Origin: Homarus americanus
Taxonomy: Eukaryota; Arthropoda; Malacostraca; Decapoda; Nephropidae
Assembly (NCBI RefSeq): GCF_018991925.1
Contig: NW_024722158.1
Span: 2,207,673-2,271,672 of the forward strand
DNA length: 64,000 nucleotides
Reading direction: 5' to 3'
Below, in pieces: positions 11,426-22,074 of this stretch. Each line of letters opens with the position of its first letter. The stretch's first letter is position 1. Below the pieces are notes generated by a model, which worked only from the letters and a program-made list of their open reading frames with translations, did not search any database and was not told the origin of the DNA. Made by a program: the position numbers and the translations under genes.

Positions 11426-11947
11426 TGTAGGGGTATCGAGATATTAATGTTGTCTAGCACTCAGATGGAAGGAAACTCTAATGTGGTTTTCTTATATAAT
11501 ATAAGTTATATGATAGACAGTCTGGTGCTGGAGATGCCGTGTGGTGGGGAGCTGCTCAGTAGAAGACGTTCGGTGAGTAGCGTGTTGAAGGAGGTAGATG
11601 TGCAGGAGCTTCGTTAGAGAAGATATTGCCTGTTGCTGGCCTCCTGGTTGAAATAAATGTTAACAGCGTGGAGGTTGCTGGAGGAGGTGTTGCTTGTTCA
11701 GGAAGATGGGCAGAATGAATCTCAATGGAGAGACAGAGCTTATATACCCCGCAGCAGCCGCCAGTCCTCTATGAATCATGTTGGGAAAACCCAGAAAGTT
11801 GCCGGTGACTAGTTTCGTTGCTAAGCAACGGTAACATCTGGGGACAGCTCTCGCTTGGTTGCTAGGCAACGGCACGTTGGAATGTGGTGGCAGGTGGTGG
11901 CTGTGGCTACGCAGTTGTAAGCAGTTGTAGGGGAGACGTCCACTACA
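11426..11947 (-). promoter_or_regulatory. 5' LTR of the Gypsy element, with promoter
   Basis: 522 bp. The element strand has a TATA box (GGGGTATATAAGC, about 11738-11750), followed by a T/C-rich region consistent with the start of transcription. It would drive the minus-strand genomic RNA. Confidence 0.75.
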
Positions 11948-12696
11948 ATATGTAGAACCAGTCAGTCACTGGTTTTGTAATCAACGAAAACAATGCTGTG
12001 TCATTTCCTCGTGTGTTTTAATATTTACGTATTATTAATGAATTGTATTGCTCATTTTGCACACATAAACATTAATTCAATAAAAAAGACATTCAGTAAT
12101 AAACATTAATGAATCTTTTGTACATAAGAGAAATGACGCTGTTTACACATTATGCATGTCGTCTGCACGTTGGCGGGCCGTTCAGACCCGTCAAAGTTCA
12201 AGTTTTCCCCGTCAAAATTTGTATTTATTTATTTTTTTGTGTATTCCAATAAAATACGTTAAGAATTAAAAACTCGCGAAATTTGAGAAGCTACTATATG
12301 ACATTTAACCCTTCAATATGTCTTCAAAGAGACCATGATGCAGAGAAAGTGATGCTAGTGCTTCCAAGCATAAGCACAAGTCACTATCTATCCAGGAAAA
12401 GGGTGAATTTCCATGGTCCGGCACCGGTCAGGTCCCGAGGTTGCCGGACTAGAGAGGTACAACCTGTAGTAATAATAAGATAGGATCACAGATACGGGCA
12501 GATAATTGCACTTACATTTATTTTTTAAGCTTCCATACAATGATTTACAATTTGCATGGATATATGAGTCACTCACTTTCACGCTGTAATAAAATTAATC
12601 TTCTAAAAGAGGGAATTTTCAACTTGGGGATACATGTGATTACTTACTATGGGTATGTCTTAACAGAGCCTTAATTATTCAACTGATGCATTTACT

Positions 12697-13150
12697 GCCA
12701 GCCTGGATTGCTCTTGTTGCAACTAGGCTTCCGCACAAGAACTTCTTTCACGGGGAATAAAAAATAGTACTCTTGGGTTACCACACATAGTCTTCGTCAC
12801 TGACAGTCACTGTAGACGGTTGTCACAGCAAGGAGAACTGGTAAGCGTGACTTGAATGAACCACTTCGGTGCAATAGGCCAGCCTTGATTGCTTTTGTCG
12901 CAACCAGGCTTCCACACGTGATATTTCCACGGGGATAACGAACCTAGGTTAACACACTTAATCTCGTGTCGATTATGGTCACTGTAGACGGGTGTCATGC
13001 AGGAGAACTCTGTAAGTGTGAATTGATTAACCATTTACTGTAGGTTTGATAGGCTAGCCTGGATTACTCTTCTCGCAACCAGGCATCCACACGTGATATT
13101 TCCACGAATAACAAACCTAGGTTAACACACTGAATCTGGTGTTGACGACG
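12697..13150 (+). repeat. Tandem repeat of ~175-181 bp, 2.5 copies
   Basis: Copies start at 12697, 12878 and 13053 with gccagcctggatt or variants. They share gcaaccaggcttccacacgtg, ggttaccacac or ggttaacacac, and cactgtagacgg. The spacing of ~178 bp is close to nucleosome length. The third copy is truncated. Confidence 0.8.
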
Positions 13151-14045
13151 GTCCACAGGACAGGGTGGCGGTGGAGGACTCTGTGTGGTGTTCCGCTCGC
13201 TTCAGGAGGGAGAGGATGGGTACAACGTCTTAACTAACCCATGGCCTAGGGGATACTACTTAGAATAAGGTTTTGGGGTGTGAGACGATGAACAGTAAAA
13301 CACTGTCTCACTGGCCTCTCCATATAGGCTGGCTAACATACCACTAATGGAAAATATATGTCGTAGTCATGGCTCGCCGGGTGCCTTATCTCTAGTAAAA
13401 CAAACTTTGGACTTGGTTGCGTGAATAAGCCTAACGCAACCCATGACAATTATACAAGTTATATTCTAATAAAATCCTGGGTGGTGGCAGTCTACCGTGA
13501 AGGTAAAATAATTATACTCATAGGTGTTGTTTAGAATTATATGGTTTTCCCAGGTTAATCCATTAAATAGAGTACAGTATAACTAAGTACTGATAAATAT
13601 TGAAAGAATATAAGTACTGATAAATATTGAAAGAATAAGAGGAAACTGTAAGAAACAAATACTGATACTGAAAGAAATACACTAAGTAAGAAATGTAAAA
13701 TATAAAAATATAAATTAATAAAGATATTGAAATAAAGACTTAGAAAAATATAGAAAATAATGTTCTCATTGAAAATATAACGAAAGAAATTAAAAAAAAA
13801 TGATATAGAAGATATATAATATACTGTACTAACAGAGAAAAGACATAAAAAACAATATTATAATTATATAAAAGAAAATTATTTCCTCTTACACATAATA
13901 TTTCTTTATCAGTTAAAGAAACAGATTATAATGACAAAAACATATATCTCCCTCCCCCCTTACAACTGAATCACCCTTGAAGAACAAACAATGGCATTAA
14001 GTAAACATCCTTAGAAAACATATCAAATGATCAAGCATTCTTTTT

Positions 14046-14735
14046 TACAGACCACCAAACAACGAATTCCTTGCAGGCCAAACAATTAATTCCTTGAAGG
14101 TCAAACAATGAATTCCTTGCAGGCCAAACAATGAATTTCTTACAGGTTAAGCAATGTATTCATTACAGGCCGAACAATGAAATCCTTACAGGCAAAACAA
14201 TTAATATCTTACTGGCCAAACAATGAATTCCTTGCAGGCTAAACAATGAATTACTTACAGACCAAACAATGAAATTCCTTGCAGACCAAACAATGAATTC
14301 CTAGCAGAACAAACAACGAATCCGTTACATGCTAAACAATTATTTTTGTACAGGCCAAACAATGAATTCCTTGCAGGCCAAACAATGAATTTCTTACAGG
14401 CCAAACAATGTATTCCTTACAGGTCAAACAATGAATTCCTTGCCGTCCAAACAATTATTTTTTTACAGGCCGAACATTATTTTCCTTACAGGCTGAACAT
14501 GAATTCCTTACAGGTCAAACAATGAATTCCTTACAGGCCAAACAATGATTTCATTACAGGCCAAACAATAAATTCCTTACAGGCCAAACAATGAATTCTT
14601 TGCAGGCCAAACAATGAATTTCTTACAGGCCAAACAATTATTTTTTTACAGGCCAAACAATATATTCCTTACAAGCCAAACAATGATTTCCTTACAGGCC
14701 AAACAATTATTTTGTACAGGCCAAACAATATTTGT
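14046..14735 (+). repeat. ~23-bp minisatellite, about 30 copies
   Basis: The core unit is ttacaggccaaacaatgaat followed by tcc, with many substitutions (attattttt, ccttgcagg). A plus-strand open frame crosses its end (14614-15090), but this is the repeat read as protein and not a gene. Confidence 0.95.
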
Positions 14736-16260
14736 GTTAGTGGCCACACTGCGCCTCCTTCCAGTTGTTCCCAGTGCAACAGTCCTACTGAAGGTTTCCT
14801 GCGCTGAAGGCTATGTTACCCATCTGAGCACAATCCAAAGTGATGCCACCTGGACTTGGATTAGAACCTGGTTGGGGGTTGAGCATTGCTTCATAATGGG
14901 GATAGTTGATAATTTGATTCCTATGGGGGGAGTGACGAGGGAGCCCAGGAATGGTCATCCACATCTGGTGAGAAAAATTAATATAATCAGTATAGAGGAA
15001 AAGAACACTTCTTTTTCTTTTTTTTTTGGGATTAAACTGTTATATATCTTTGAGATAATATCTGTAACTCCTGTATTTATGTGGACATAAAGTACATTAT
15101 AGAAGAGCATTTGGTAACAATTCAGAAGAATACAACCACAGAAATTACTTGTATAACAAAAAAAAAATTCTATATTTTTTTTTGTTCATGGTGTTTCAGT
15201 CGAATCTGACCATTATATGTGGAAATCAGCTGTTATGGAAATATGACCCGTCACTACCAAGAGGGATATTGTAGAGTAAAAAGACAAAAAAAGACAAAAC
15301 CAACCATGAAGAAACATGACCTAGCATTACCTGTTCTGAAATTAACATAAACTAACTTTAACTTACCTGACTTTATCTTTGCCGTAAAAATTTTGCACCA
15401 TTTTATCAAATAAAAAACATAGTTATCTTCATAATAATGACATTCTGCACCCCATTTTGGACACTTTATGGCGGAAGTATGCACAATACCCCACCACAGG
15501 CTTTGAAAATATTAATTGTGGTTGTTTTATTTAAACTAAATAAATACATTCAATAGTTTGCAACTTTGAGAAATAGCACCCTTCCAACAGAGCACCCATC
15601 TTGCAACTAACAATATCAGATTCAAAAGCCTGAGCACACACACAGCAGTATCACATGGCAATATAACTTCTGATGATTGGTTGGCTTTAATTGCTTTAAT
15701 AAGATGTAAACAACTTGTCAAGCGATCTTGTACAATTGCCGAAAGGAGTGTTGTCACTCTTTTTAAAATGATTCATCCAGACAGTGGTGTATGGCAACTA
15801 CATCTTAAGGCTGAGGCAAACTGGGCACTTTTCCTCCCAACATGTTGGGCAAACACAGTCCGGCCAGCAAAACAAAGGGTCGTTTGCATCACACTGGGAT
15901 GTTTTATTGGTGTGTTTGCCTAACGCAAAGTAAACAACAACAAAGCATCTGGACAAAGTTTGCCATGGATCCCATTACTACAGCTGAAGCCTTGCAGGAT
16001 TGTGCTACAGTTCTTCAATTACTGAAGCAAGTGAGGCATCTGCAAAAGCTAAAGAAAAGACAAAGGGTGCATCGTGAAGTTTGTTTACAGGTGGCGGTGG
16101 CTGGCTGGTCAAAGAAGACCTGAATAATGATTTAATAATACAGTACTAAAGAAGTTTTAAAATAATGTACAAACATTTCACCATTTTATGTGTAATATTT
16201 TAAATTATTATTGTTTCGTGATTTATTGAAATTATTACTTTAATATTCAACACCAAATAA
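14736..16260. other. No supported gene; weak open frames only
   Basis: Overlapping short frames on both strands between 15536 and 16123 resemble no family I can name. The plus-strand frame ending at 16123 has a basic segment with many Lys, Arg and Gln (HLQKLKKRQRVHREV), as some PIF/Harbinger-type transposon proteins do, but there are no further motifs. Two words, tgggcaaacaca and gtgtttgcct, lie near 15843 and 15910 in near-inverted form. Confidence 0.3.
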
Positions 16261-16479
16261 GAATCCAGCTGGTATGAAACACGAGGTACAGTCACCCAAA
16301 AAAGTCCTGTCGCAAACCATGAACCCCGAGATTCAGACTCGTGAACCCGAAGCAGTAGACACTGATACATTATTCTGTCCATAAATACTTCGGATTCAAG
16401 AGTCTGAATCTCGGGGTTCATGGTTCGTGACAGGACTTTTTTGGGTGACTGTACCTCGTGTTTCATACCAGCTGGATTC
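16261..16479. mobile_element. Near-perfect hairpin element (MITE-like)
   Basis: The arms 16261-16345 and 16395-16479 are inverted copies over 85 bases with about three mismatches. The pairing can be extended inward to arms of ~93 bases around a ~33-base loop. Outer ends read gaatccagctggtatgaaac inward. There is no coding capacity. If transcribed, it would form a long double-stranded RNA stem. Confidence 0.9.
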
Positions 16480-16597
16480 GGTAAAATGCTACTCCCACCA
16501 CATACGCGGCACGGGCAATCCCCAATGGGAGGTTCACGGTGCCATCAGCTCGATGAACAGGCTTTGTGTGAAATATAACATAGTCTAGGATTGCTTT

Positions 16598-16680
16598 TAG
16601 TGTCCTTGTGGTATGGTCGGAAGCGTTCCCTGGTCACGCGCAGTAGGTAGATGGTTCGAGTCCTGGCTAGTGAGGTCGTT
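16598..16680 (+). repeat. tRNA-derived SINE head
   Basis: A polymerase III B box, GGTTCGAGTCC, is at 16653-16663 and an A-box-like TGTGGTATGGTCGG at 16607-16620, with tRNA-like spacing. The anticodon stem does not fold cleanly, so this is a SINE head and not a working tRNA. The body appears to run toward the poly-T at 16740. Confidence 0.6.
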
Positions 16681-16740
16681 GATTATATGTTCAAGTCCGA
16701 GTGTTATATGGACTAAAAATGAAGTATATACATATAAACT

Positions 16741-16788
16741 TTTTTTTTATGGATTAGCCCACCCGGGCACAGGTTACTGACCCACATT
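16741..16788 (+). repeat. Module M, truncated
   Basis: Poly-T followed by ggattagcccacccgggcac and gacccacatt, then an abrupt junction with a LINE fragment. Confidence 0.7.
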
Positions 16789-17196
16789 GTTCGCAGAAGA
16801 GGTTATAAGAAATAATTTGTCAAAGCTAAAGGTTAGTAAGAGTCCCAACCCTGACGTGATGCATCCCAGAGTGTTGAGAGTGCTAAAGAACCTGTTCTGT
16901 AAATGCCTTGATGAGCAGAAGGTCCCCAGTAATTGGAAAATAGCTTATGCGAGTCCTATCTTCAAGAAGGGCGACCATCACTCCACGAATAACTATAATA
17001 CCAATGAGCCTGACCAGCATAGTATGTAAAGTACTTGAGAACATTATAAGAGATCCCATGAGGAAACATCTACTATGAAACAACTTGTACAGGATTGCCA
17101 ACACGGTTTTATGCCAAGCTCCTGCCTAACACAATTACTCAAGGTACTGGATGTTTAGACCCAAATTTGTTTGCTTCATAAATGACCTGCCAGAAG
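16789..17196 (+). pseudogene. CR1-like LINE fragment (copy B) with internal deletion
   Basis: The plus strand encodes part of the same RT as copy A: SKLKVSKSPNPDVMHPRVLR, then FCKCLDEQKVPSNWK and IFKKGDHHSTNN. At about 17158 the sequence jumps from the start of the palm to the region encoding FVCFINDMPD, deleting roughly 200 bases. It ends where the satellite array begins. Confidence 0.8.
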
Positions 17197-20100
17197 GGTG
17201 AACTAAAAGAGTGATAAAGGGTGAAGTAGCAGGGTGATACAATGTGAACTAGCAGAGTGATTCAGGGCGAGCTAGCAGAGTGATTCAGGGTGAACTAGCA
17301 GAGCGATACAAGGTGAACTAAGAAGAAGGATACAGGGTGAACTAGCAAGGTAATACAGTGTGATCTAGCAGAGTGATACAGGGTGAACTCGCAGAGTGAT
17401 ACAGGGTGAACCAGCAGATTGATATAGGGTGAAGTAGCAAGGTGATACAGGGTGAACTAGTAAGGTGATACAGGGTGAACTAGCAGAGTGATACAAGGTG
17501 AACTAGCAGAGTGATACAGGGTGAACCAGCAGATTGATATAGGGTGAAGTAGCAAGGTGATACAGGGTGAACTAGTAAGGTGATACAGGGTGAACTAACA
17601 GAGTGATACAGGGTGAACTAGTAGAGTGATACATGGTGAATTACCAGAGTGATATAGGGTGAAGTATCAGAGTGATGCAGGGTGAACTAGCAGAGTGATA
17701 CAGGGTGAACTAGCAGAGTGATACAGGGTGAACTAGCAGTGATAATGGGTGAACTAGCAGAGTGATATAGGGTGAACTAGCAGAGTGATACAGGGTGAAC
17801 TGGCAGAGTGATACAGTGTGAACCAGAAGAGTGATAATGGGTGAAAAAGCAGGGTGATACATTGTGAACTAGCAGAGTGATACAGGGTGAACTGGCAGAG
17901 TGATACAGGGTGAACCAGAAGAGTGATAATGGGTGAAAAAGCAGGGTGATACATTGTGAACTAGCAGAGTGATACAGGGTGAACTAGCAGTGATAATGGG
18001 TGAACTAGCAGAGTGATATAGGGTGAATTAGCAGAGTGATACAGGGTGAAGAAGCAGAGTGATATAGGGGGAACTAGCAAGACAGATACAGTGTGAACTA
18101 GCAGATTGATACAGGGTGAACTAGCAAGAGTGATACAGGGTGAACTTGCAGAGTGATACAAGGTGAACGAGCAAGAGTGATGCAGGGTGAACTAGGAGAG
18201 TGATACAGTGTGAACTAGCACAGTGATACAGGGTGAACTGGCAGAGTGATACAGGGTGAACCAGAAGAGTGATAATGGGTGAAAAAGCAGGGTGATACAT
18301 TGTGAACTAGCAGAGTGATACAGGGTGAACTAGCAGTGATAATGGGTGAACTAGCAGAGTGATATAGGGTGAACTAGCAGAGTGATACAGGGTGAAGAAG
18401 CAGAGTGATATAGGGGGAACTAGCAAGACAGATACAGTGTGAACTAGCAGATTGATACAGGCTGAACTAGCAAGAGTGATACAGGGTGAACTAGCAGAGT
18501 GATACAAGGTGAACTAGCAACAGTGATACTGTGTGATCTAGTGAGGTGATACAGTGTGAACTAGCACAGTGATACAGGGTGAACTAGCAAGAGTGATACA
18601 GGGTGAACTAGCAGTGATATTCAGGGTGAACTAGCAAGTGTGATACAGGGTGAACTAGCAGAGTGATACAGGGTGAACTAGCAAGATTGATAAAAGGTGA
18701 ACTAGTAGAGCGATACAAGGTGAACTAGCTAGAGGGATACAGGGTGAACTAGCAAGGTGATACAGCATGAACTAACAGTGATACAGGGTGAACTAGCAAG
18801 AGTGAGACAAGGTGAACTAGCAGAGTGATACAGTGTGACCTCGCAGAGTGATACGGGGTGAACTAGCAGAGTGATACAGTGTGACCTAGCAGAGTGATAC
18901 AGGGCGAGCTACCAAGAGTGATACAGGGTGAACTAGCAGAGTGGTGCAAGGTTAACTAGCAAGAGTGATACAAGGTGATCTATCAGAGTGATACAGGGTG
19001 AACTAGCAGAGTGATAAAGGGTGAACTAGCAGAGTGATAAAGGGTGAAGTAGTAGAGTGATACAGTGTTGAAATAGCAGAGTGACACAGGGTGAACTAGC
19101 AGAGTGATACAGGGTGAACTAACAGAGTGATACAGGGTGAAATAGCAGAGTGATACAGGGTGAACTAGCAAGAGTGATATAGGGTGAACTTGTAGAGTGA
19201 TACAAGGTGAACCAGAAGAGTGATAAGGGGTGAAGTAGCAGTGTGATACAGTGTGAACTAGCAGAGTGATGAAGGGTGATGTAGCAGAGTGATACAGGGT
19301 GAACTAGCAGAGTGATACAGGGTGAACTAGCAGATTGACACAGGGTGAACTAGCAAGAGTGATACAGGGTGAACTCCCAGAGTGATACAAGGTGAACGAG
19401 CAAGAGTGATGCCAGGTGAACTAGGAGAGTGATACAGTGTGAACTAGCAGAGTGATACAGGGTGAACTGGCAGAGTGATACAGGGTGAACCAGAAGAGTG
19501 ACAATGGGTGAAGTAGCAGGGTGATACAGTGTGAACTAGCAGAGTGATTCAGGGCGAGCTAGCAGAGTGATACAGGGTGAACTAGCAGAGTGATAATGGG
19601 TGAGCTAGCACAGTGATACAGGGTGAACTAACAAGAGTGATACAGGGTGAACTAGCAGAGTGATACGGGGTGAACTAGCAGAGTGATACAGTGTGAACTA
19701 GCAGAGTGATACAGGGCGAACTACCAAGAGTGATACAGGGTGAACTAGCAGACTGGTGCAAGGTTAACTAGCAAGTGTGATACAAGGTGATCTAGCAGAG
19801 TGATACAGGGTGAACTAGCAGAGTGATAAAGGGTGAACTAGCAGAGTGATAAAGGGTGAAGTAGTAGAGTGATACAGTGTTGAAATAGCAGAGTGACACA
19901 GGGTGAACTAGCAGAGTGATACAGGGTGAACTAACAGAGTGATACAGGGTGAAATAGCAGAGTGATACAGGGTGAACTAGCAAGAGTGATATAGGGTGAA
20001 CTTGTAGAGTGATACAAGGTGCCAGCTGGGTGAAGTAGCAGAGTGATGTGAATAGCAGAGGATAAAGGGTGAACTAGCAGAGTGATAAAGGTGAGTAGTG

Positions 20101-20911
20101 ATACAGGGTGAAACAATGAACTAGCAGAGTGAAACAGGGTGAACTAGCAGAGTGATACAGTGTGAACTAGCACAGTAATACAGGGTGAACTAGCAGAGTG
20201 ATACAGGGTGAACTAAAAGAGTGATACAGGGTGAACTAGCAGAGTGATACAGGGTGAACTAGCAGAGTGACATAGGGTGAACTAGCAGAGTGATACAGGG
20301 TAAACTAGCAAGACTGATACAGGGTGAACTAGCAGAGTAATACAGGGTGAACTAGCAAGAGTGATACAGGGTGAACCAGCAGAATGATACAAGGTGAACT
20401 AGCAAATGATACATGGTGAACTAGCAAGGTGATACAGGGTCAGCTAGCAGAATAATAAAGGGTGGAACTAGCAGAGTGATCAAAGGGTGAACTAGCAGAG
20501 TGATACAGGGTGAACTAGAAGAGTGATAATGGGTGAACTAGCAAGGTGATACAGTGTGAACTAGCAGAGTGACACAGTGTCAACGAGCACAGTGATGCAG
20601 GGTGAACTAGCAAGAGTGATATAGGGTGAACTAGCGGAGTGATATAGGGTGAACTAGCAGAGTGATATAGGGTGAACTAGCAGAGTGATATAGGGTGAAC
20701 TAGCAGAGTGATAAAGGGTGAACTAGCAAGACTGATACAGGGTGAACTAGCAGAGTGATACAGGGTGAACAAGCAGAGTGATACAGGGTGAACTAGCAAG
20801 ACTGATACAGGGTGAACTAGCAGAGTGATACAGGGTGAACAAGCAGAGTGATACAGGGTGAACTAGCAGAGTGATACAGGGTGAGCTAGCAGAGTGATAT
20901 AGGGTGAACAA
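17197..20911 (+). repeat. 3.7-kb satellite of a ~23-bp unit with higher-order repeats
   Basis: The basic unit is agtgatacagggtgaactag plus cag, varying from 20 to 24 bases (gcaag, gtga and similar). Larger blocks recur. About 260 bases from 17840 reappear about 346 bases on, and about 190 bases at 18983-19171 reappear at 19792-19983, 809 bases on. The minus strand is stop-poor, giving spurious frames rich in HPVSL and SPCITLL. The array starts at the LINE fragment and ends about 10 bases from a splice donor. Confidence 0.97.
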
Positions 20912-20921
20912 GTTTCCTTAC

Positions 20922-21113
20922 CTTCCTTTGCAGGTCCCAAGCCAACCCTCCAAAACTCAGAGGAAACATAAAAATCCAACTGATGCCAAAGATTACAGGA
21001 TTGTATGCCGGGGAGGTGAAGAGGATGATGAGGTTGATCAGGAGAAGAAAGATGGTCTTGGCCAGGCTGGTGCGGAGGTTTGCCAGAGAATCTTCAGTCG
21101 GGAAGTCGTCACG
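20922..21113 (-). CDS. Internal coding exon of an unidentified membrane protein
   Basis: On the minus strand a T-rich tract and acceptor (tttttgtctcag) precede CGTGACGACTTCC, and the exon ends CTGCAAAGGAAG before a donor GTAAGGAAAC. The exon is 192 bp, exactly 64 codons, phase 0 on both sides, with no stop. The peptide starts RDDFPTEDSLANLRTSLAKT. It has two hydrophobic segments: FLLLINLIILF (about residues 21-31) and a second around PVIFGISWIFMFPLSFGG (about 38-55). It ends LAWDLQRK. It resembles no transposon protein I know and I cannot name the family. It is the only likely host-gene exon seen here. Neighbouring exons must lie beyond the recognised repeats or outside the window. Confidence 0.6.
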
Positions 21114-21858
21114 CTGAGACAAAAATAATAATTAATTTATCATTAAGGTATGTTGACACACACACACACACACATCATTAATACACTAGCATTTCACAAA
21201 TGCCAAGTGGGTAGGGTTCTGTAAAGCTGTGTGTGTGGATTTGTGCAGTGTATCAGGGAACACTAGAAACATGGCTAACAGTGGCACCATACACGGTTTA
21301 CCACTTCGGCCAGTACTGCAGTCTCTCTAAAATCCTGCTAGAATAAAAGTATAATTCTTTTATTTTATGTAAGGCTTATTTAAGCAGGGAAATATACCTT
21401 GCTTACTGATGAAGTTACGTAAAATTAATTTCTCTATAAAATGGTAAGAGAGACGAAAATAACATTTCAAAAACTAAATTAATCTGAAAAAATCCTCAGG
21501 ATATGTGAAGGCAGTCAAACTATGCAATATGATACAAGGGATGTCAGTCAATGTGGAATATCACATAAATTTTAGAAGTAATATACTCGCACTGTAAACA
21601 CAATGAACGACATGACGGTCACCATATTTATAAAAAGACACTTCAGCAAGTAAAAATCGTGCAAAATTTCGGTATGGTAACCATATTTTCAAATAAAATA
21701 GGCCATAAAGGATAAAAAAATCAGTGTTAAAGTTGCTCAAAAGTGACGTGACTGCAAAACGCCCAGTGATTGACTGTGAAGTCACTAGCTTGTAGTAAAG
21801 CAGAAGACGGGAGTCAGCCAGTTGATTTGCACACTTTGACAGCCACCTTCGACCAAAA
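21114..21858. other. Probable intron sequence, no other exon recognised
   Basis: This lies upstream of the minus-strand exon. It holds a short CA microsatellite (21156-21174) and AT-rich sequence without further splice-bounded frames that I can support. Confidence 0.4.
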
Positions 21859-22074
21859 ATGTTGTTCAAGAAAAGAAAGAAGCATCGTTGGTGCTTTGTT
21901 CCAATGTGTAAGAGTACAAACAAAGTCACACCAGGAAAAATATTTGTCACAGTACCGAGGGAAATGAAGATAAGGAAGATGTGGTGGCTTGCTGCTCGCC
22001 CAGCGTTTCCCATATCAGTGCACTGCTTCTACTGTTGTAAAGATCATTGTTATCTGAATATCAAGTTAATATAA
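21859..22074 (+). pseudogene. THAP-type zinc finger relic
   Basis: A 71-codon plus-strand frame reads KKRKKHRWCFVPMCKSTNKV, then TPGKIFVTVP and FYCCKDH. The Cys-x4-Cys pair, a Pro in the middle and the C-terminal Cys-x2-His match the C2CH layout of THAP DNA-binding domains, used by P-element-like and other transposases and by some host factors. It ends shortly after the last ligand with no catalytic domain, so it is probably a broken transposon-derived gene. The hydrophobic AVPxxF box expected after the finger is not clear. Confidence 0.6.

Larger units (their letters stand above)
6622..11947 (-). mobile_element. Ty3/Gypsy LTR retrotransposon, structurally complete, CsRn1-like
   Basis: Two direct LTRs (6622-7144 and 11426-11947) begin TG and end CA on the element strand. 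They are flanked by the 4-bp duplication ATAT (6618-6621 and 11948-11951). Element order on the minus strand is 5' LTR, tRNA-Trp-like primer site, gag, protease, RT, RNase H, integrase, polypurine tract, 3' LTR. The LTRs differ by only about six substitutions and one indel by eye, so insertion is fairly recent. The coding region is nonetheless broken: a stop in gag and single-base shifts after RNase H and in integrase. Assignment to the CsRn1 group rests on the tRNA-Trp-like primer site and pol layout and is tentative. Confidence 0.9.
6079..12466. mobile_element. Pogo-type TA-target DNA element (family B, copy 1), split by a Gypsy element
   Basis: The left terminus, CAGGTTGTACCTCTCTAGTC at 6079, is the inverted copy of the right terminus ending at 12466. 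Both are flanked by TA (6077-6078 and 12467-12468). Near-identical copies lie at 50808-52231 and 58072-59494. Subtracting the inserted Gypsy element and one TSD leaves about 1,058 bp against 1,424 bp elsewhere, because this copy has one rather than two versions of an internal ~383-bp segment. No transposase is encoded. The termini and TA duplication resemble Tc1/mariner-pogo elements. Confidence 0.8.
3830..13970 (+). mobile_element. Large degenerate LTR or LTR-element fragment, interrupted twice
   Basis: Three pieces belong to one family, also seen at 54586-59766. Piece 3860-3945 matches 55425-55480 (ttgtgaatatcag, gttcatgttttaacatagt). Piece 5343-6078 ends ttaataaatattgaatta like 56308-56326. 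Piece 12467-13970 includes the ctgggtggtggca segment near 13480, which matches 56443-56457. The 3' limit at 13970 is a guess, based on a terminal ttaca shared with the other copy. Between the pieces lie a minus-strand LINE and a pogo-type element. The start is truncated and no protein is recognisable in its own sequence. Confidence 0.5.

Noticed and set aside
14046..14735. CRISPR-like array of ~23-bp repeats
   Set aside because: There are no spacers between units; it is an ordinary minisatellite.
14614..15090. 158-codon plus-strand frame
   Set aside because: It starts inside the 23-bp minisatellite and has no recognisable domain beyond it.
17754..20116. Minus-strand open frames rich in HPVSL and SPCITLL repeats
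   Set aside because: They are the 23-bp satellite read in a stop-poor frame. The array varies in unit length and shows no start, splice or codon signal.
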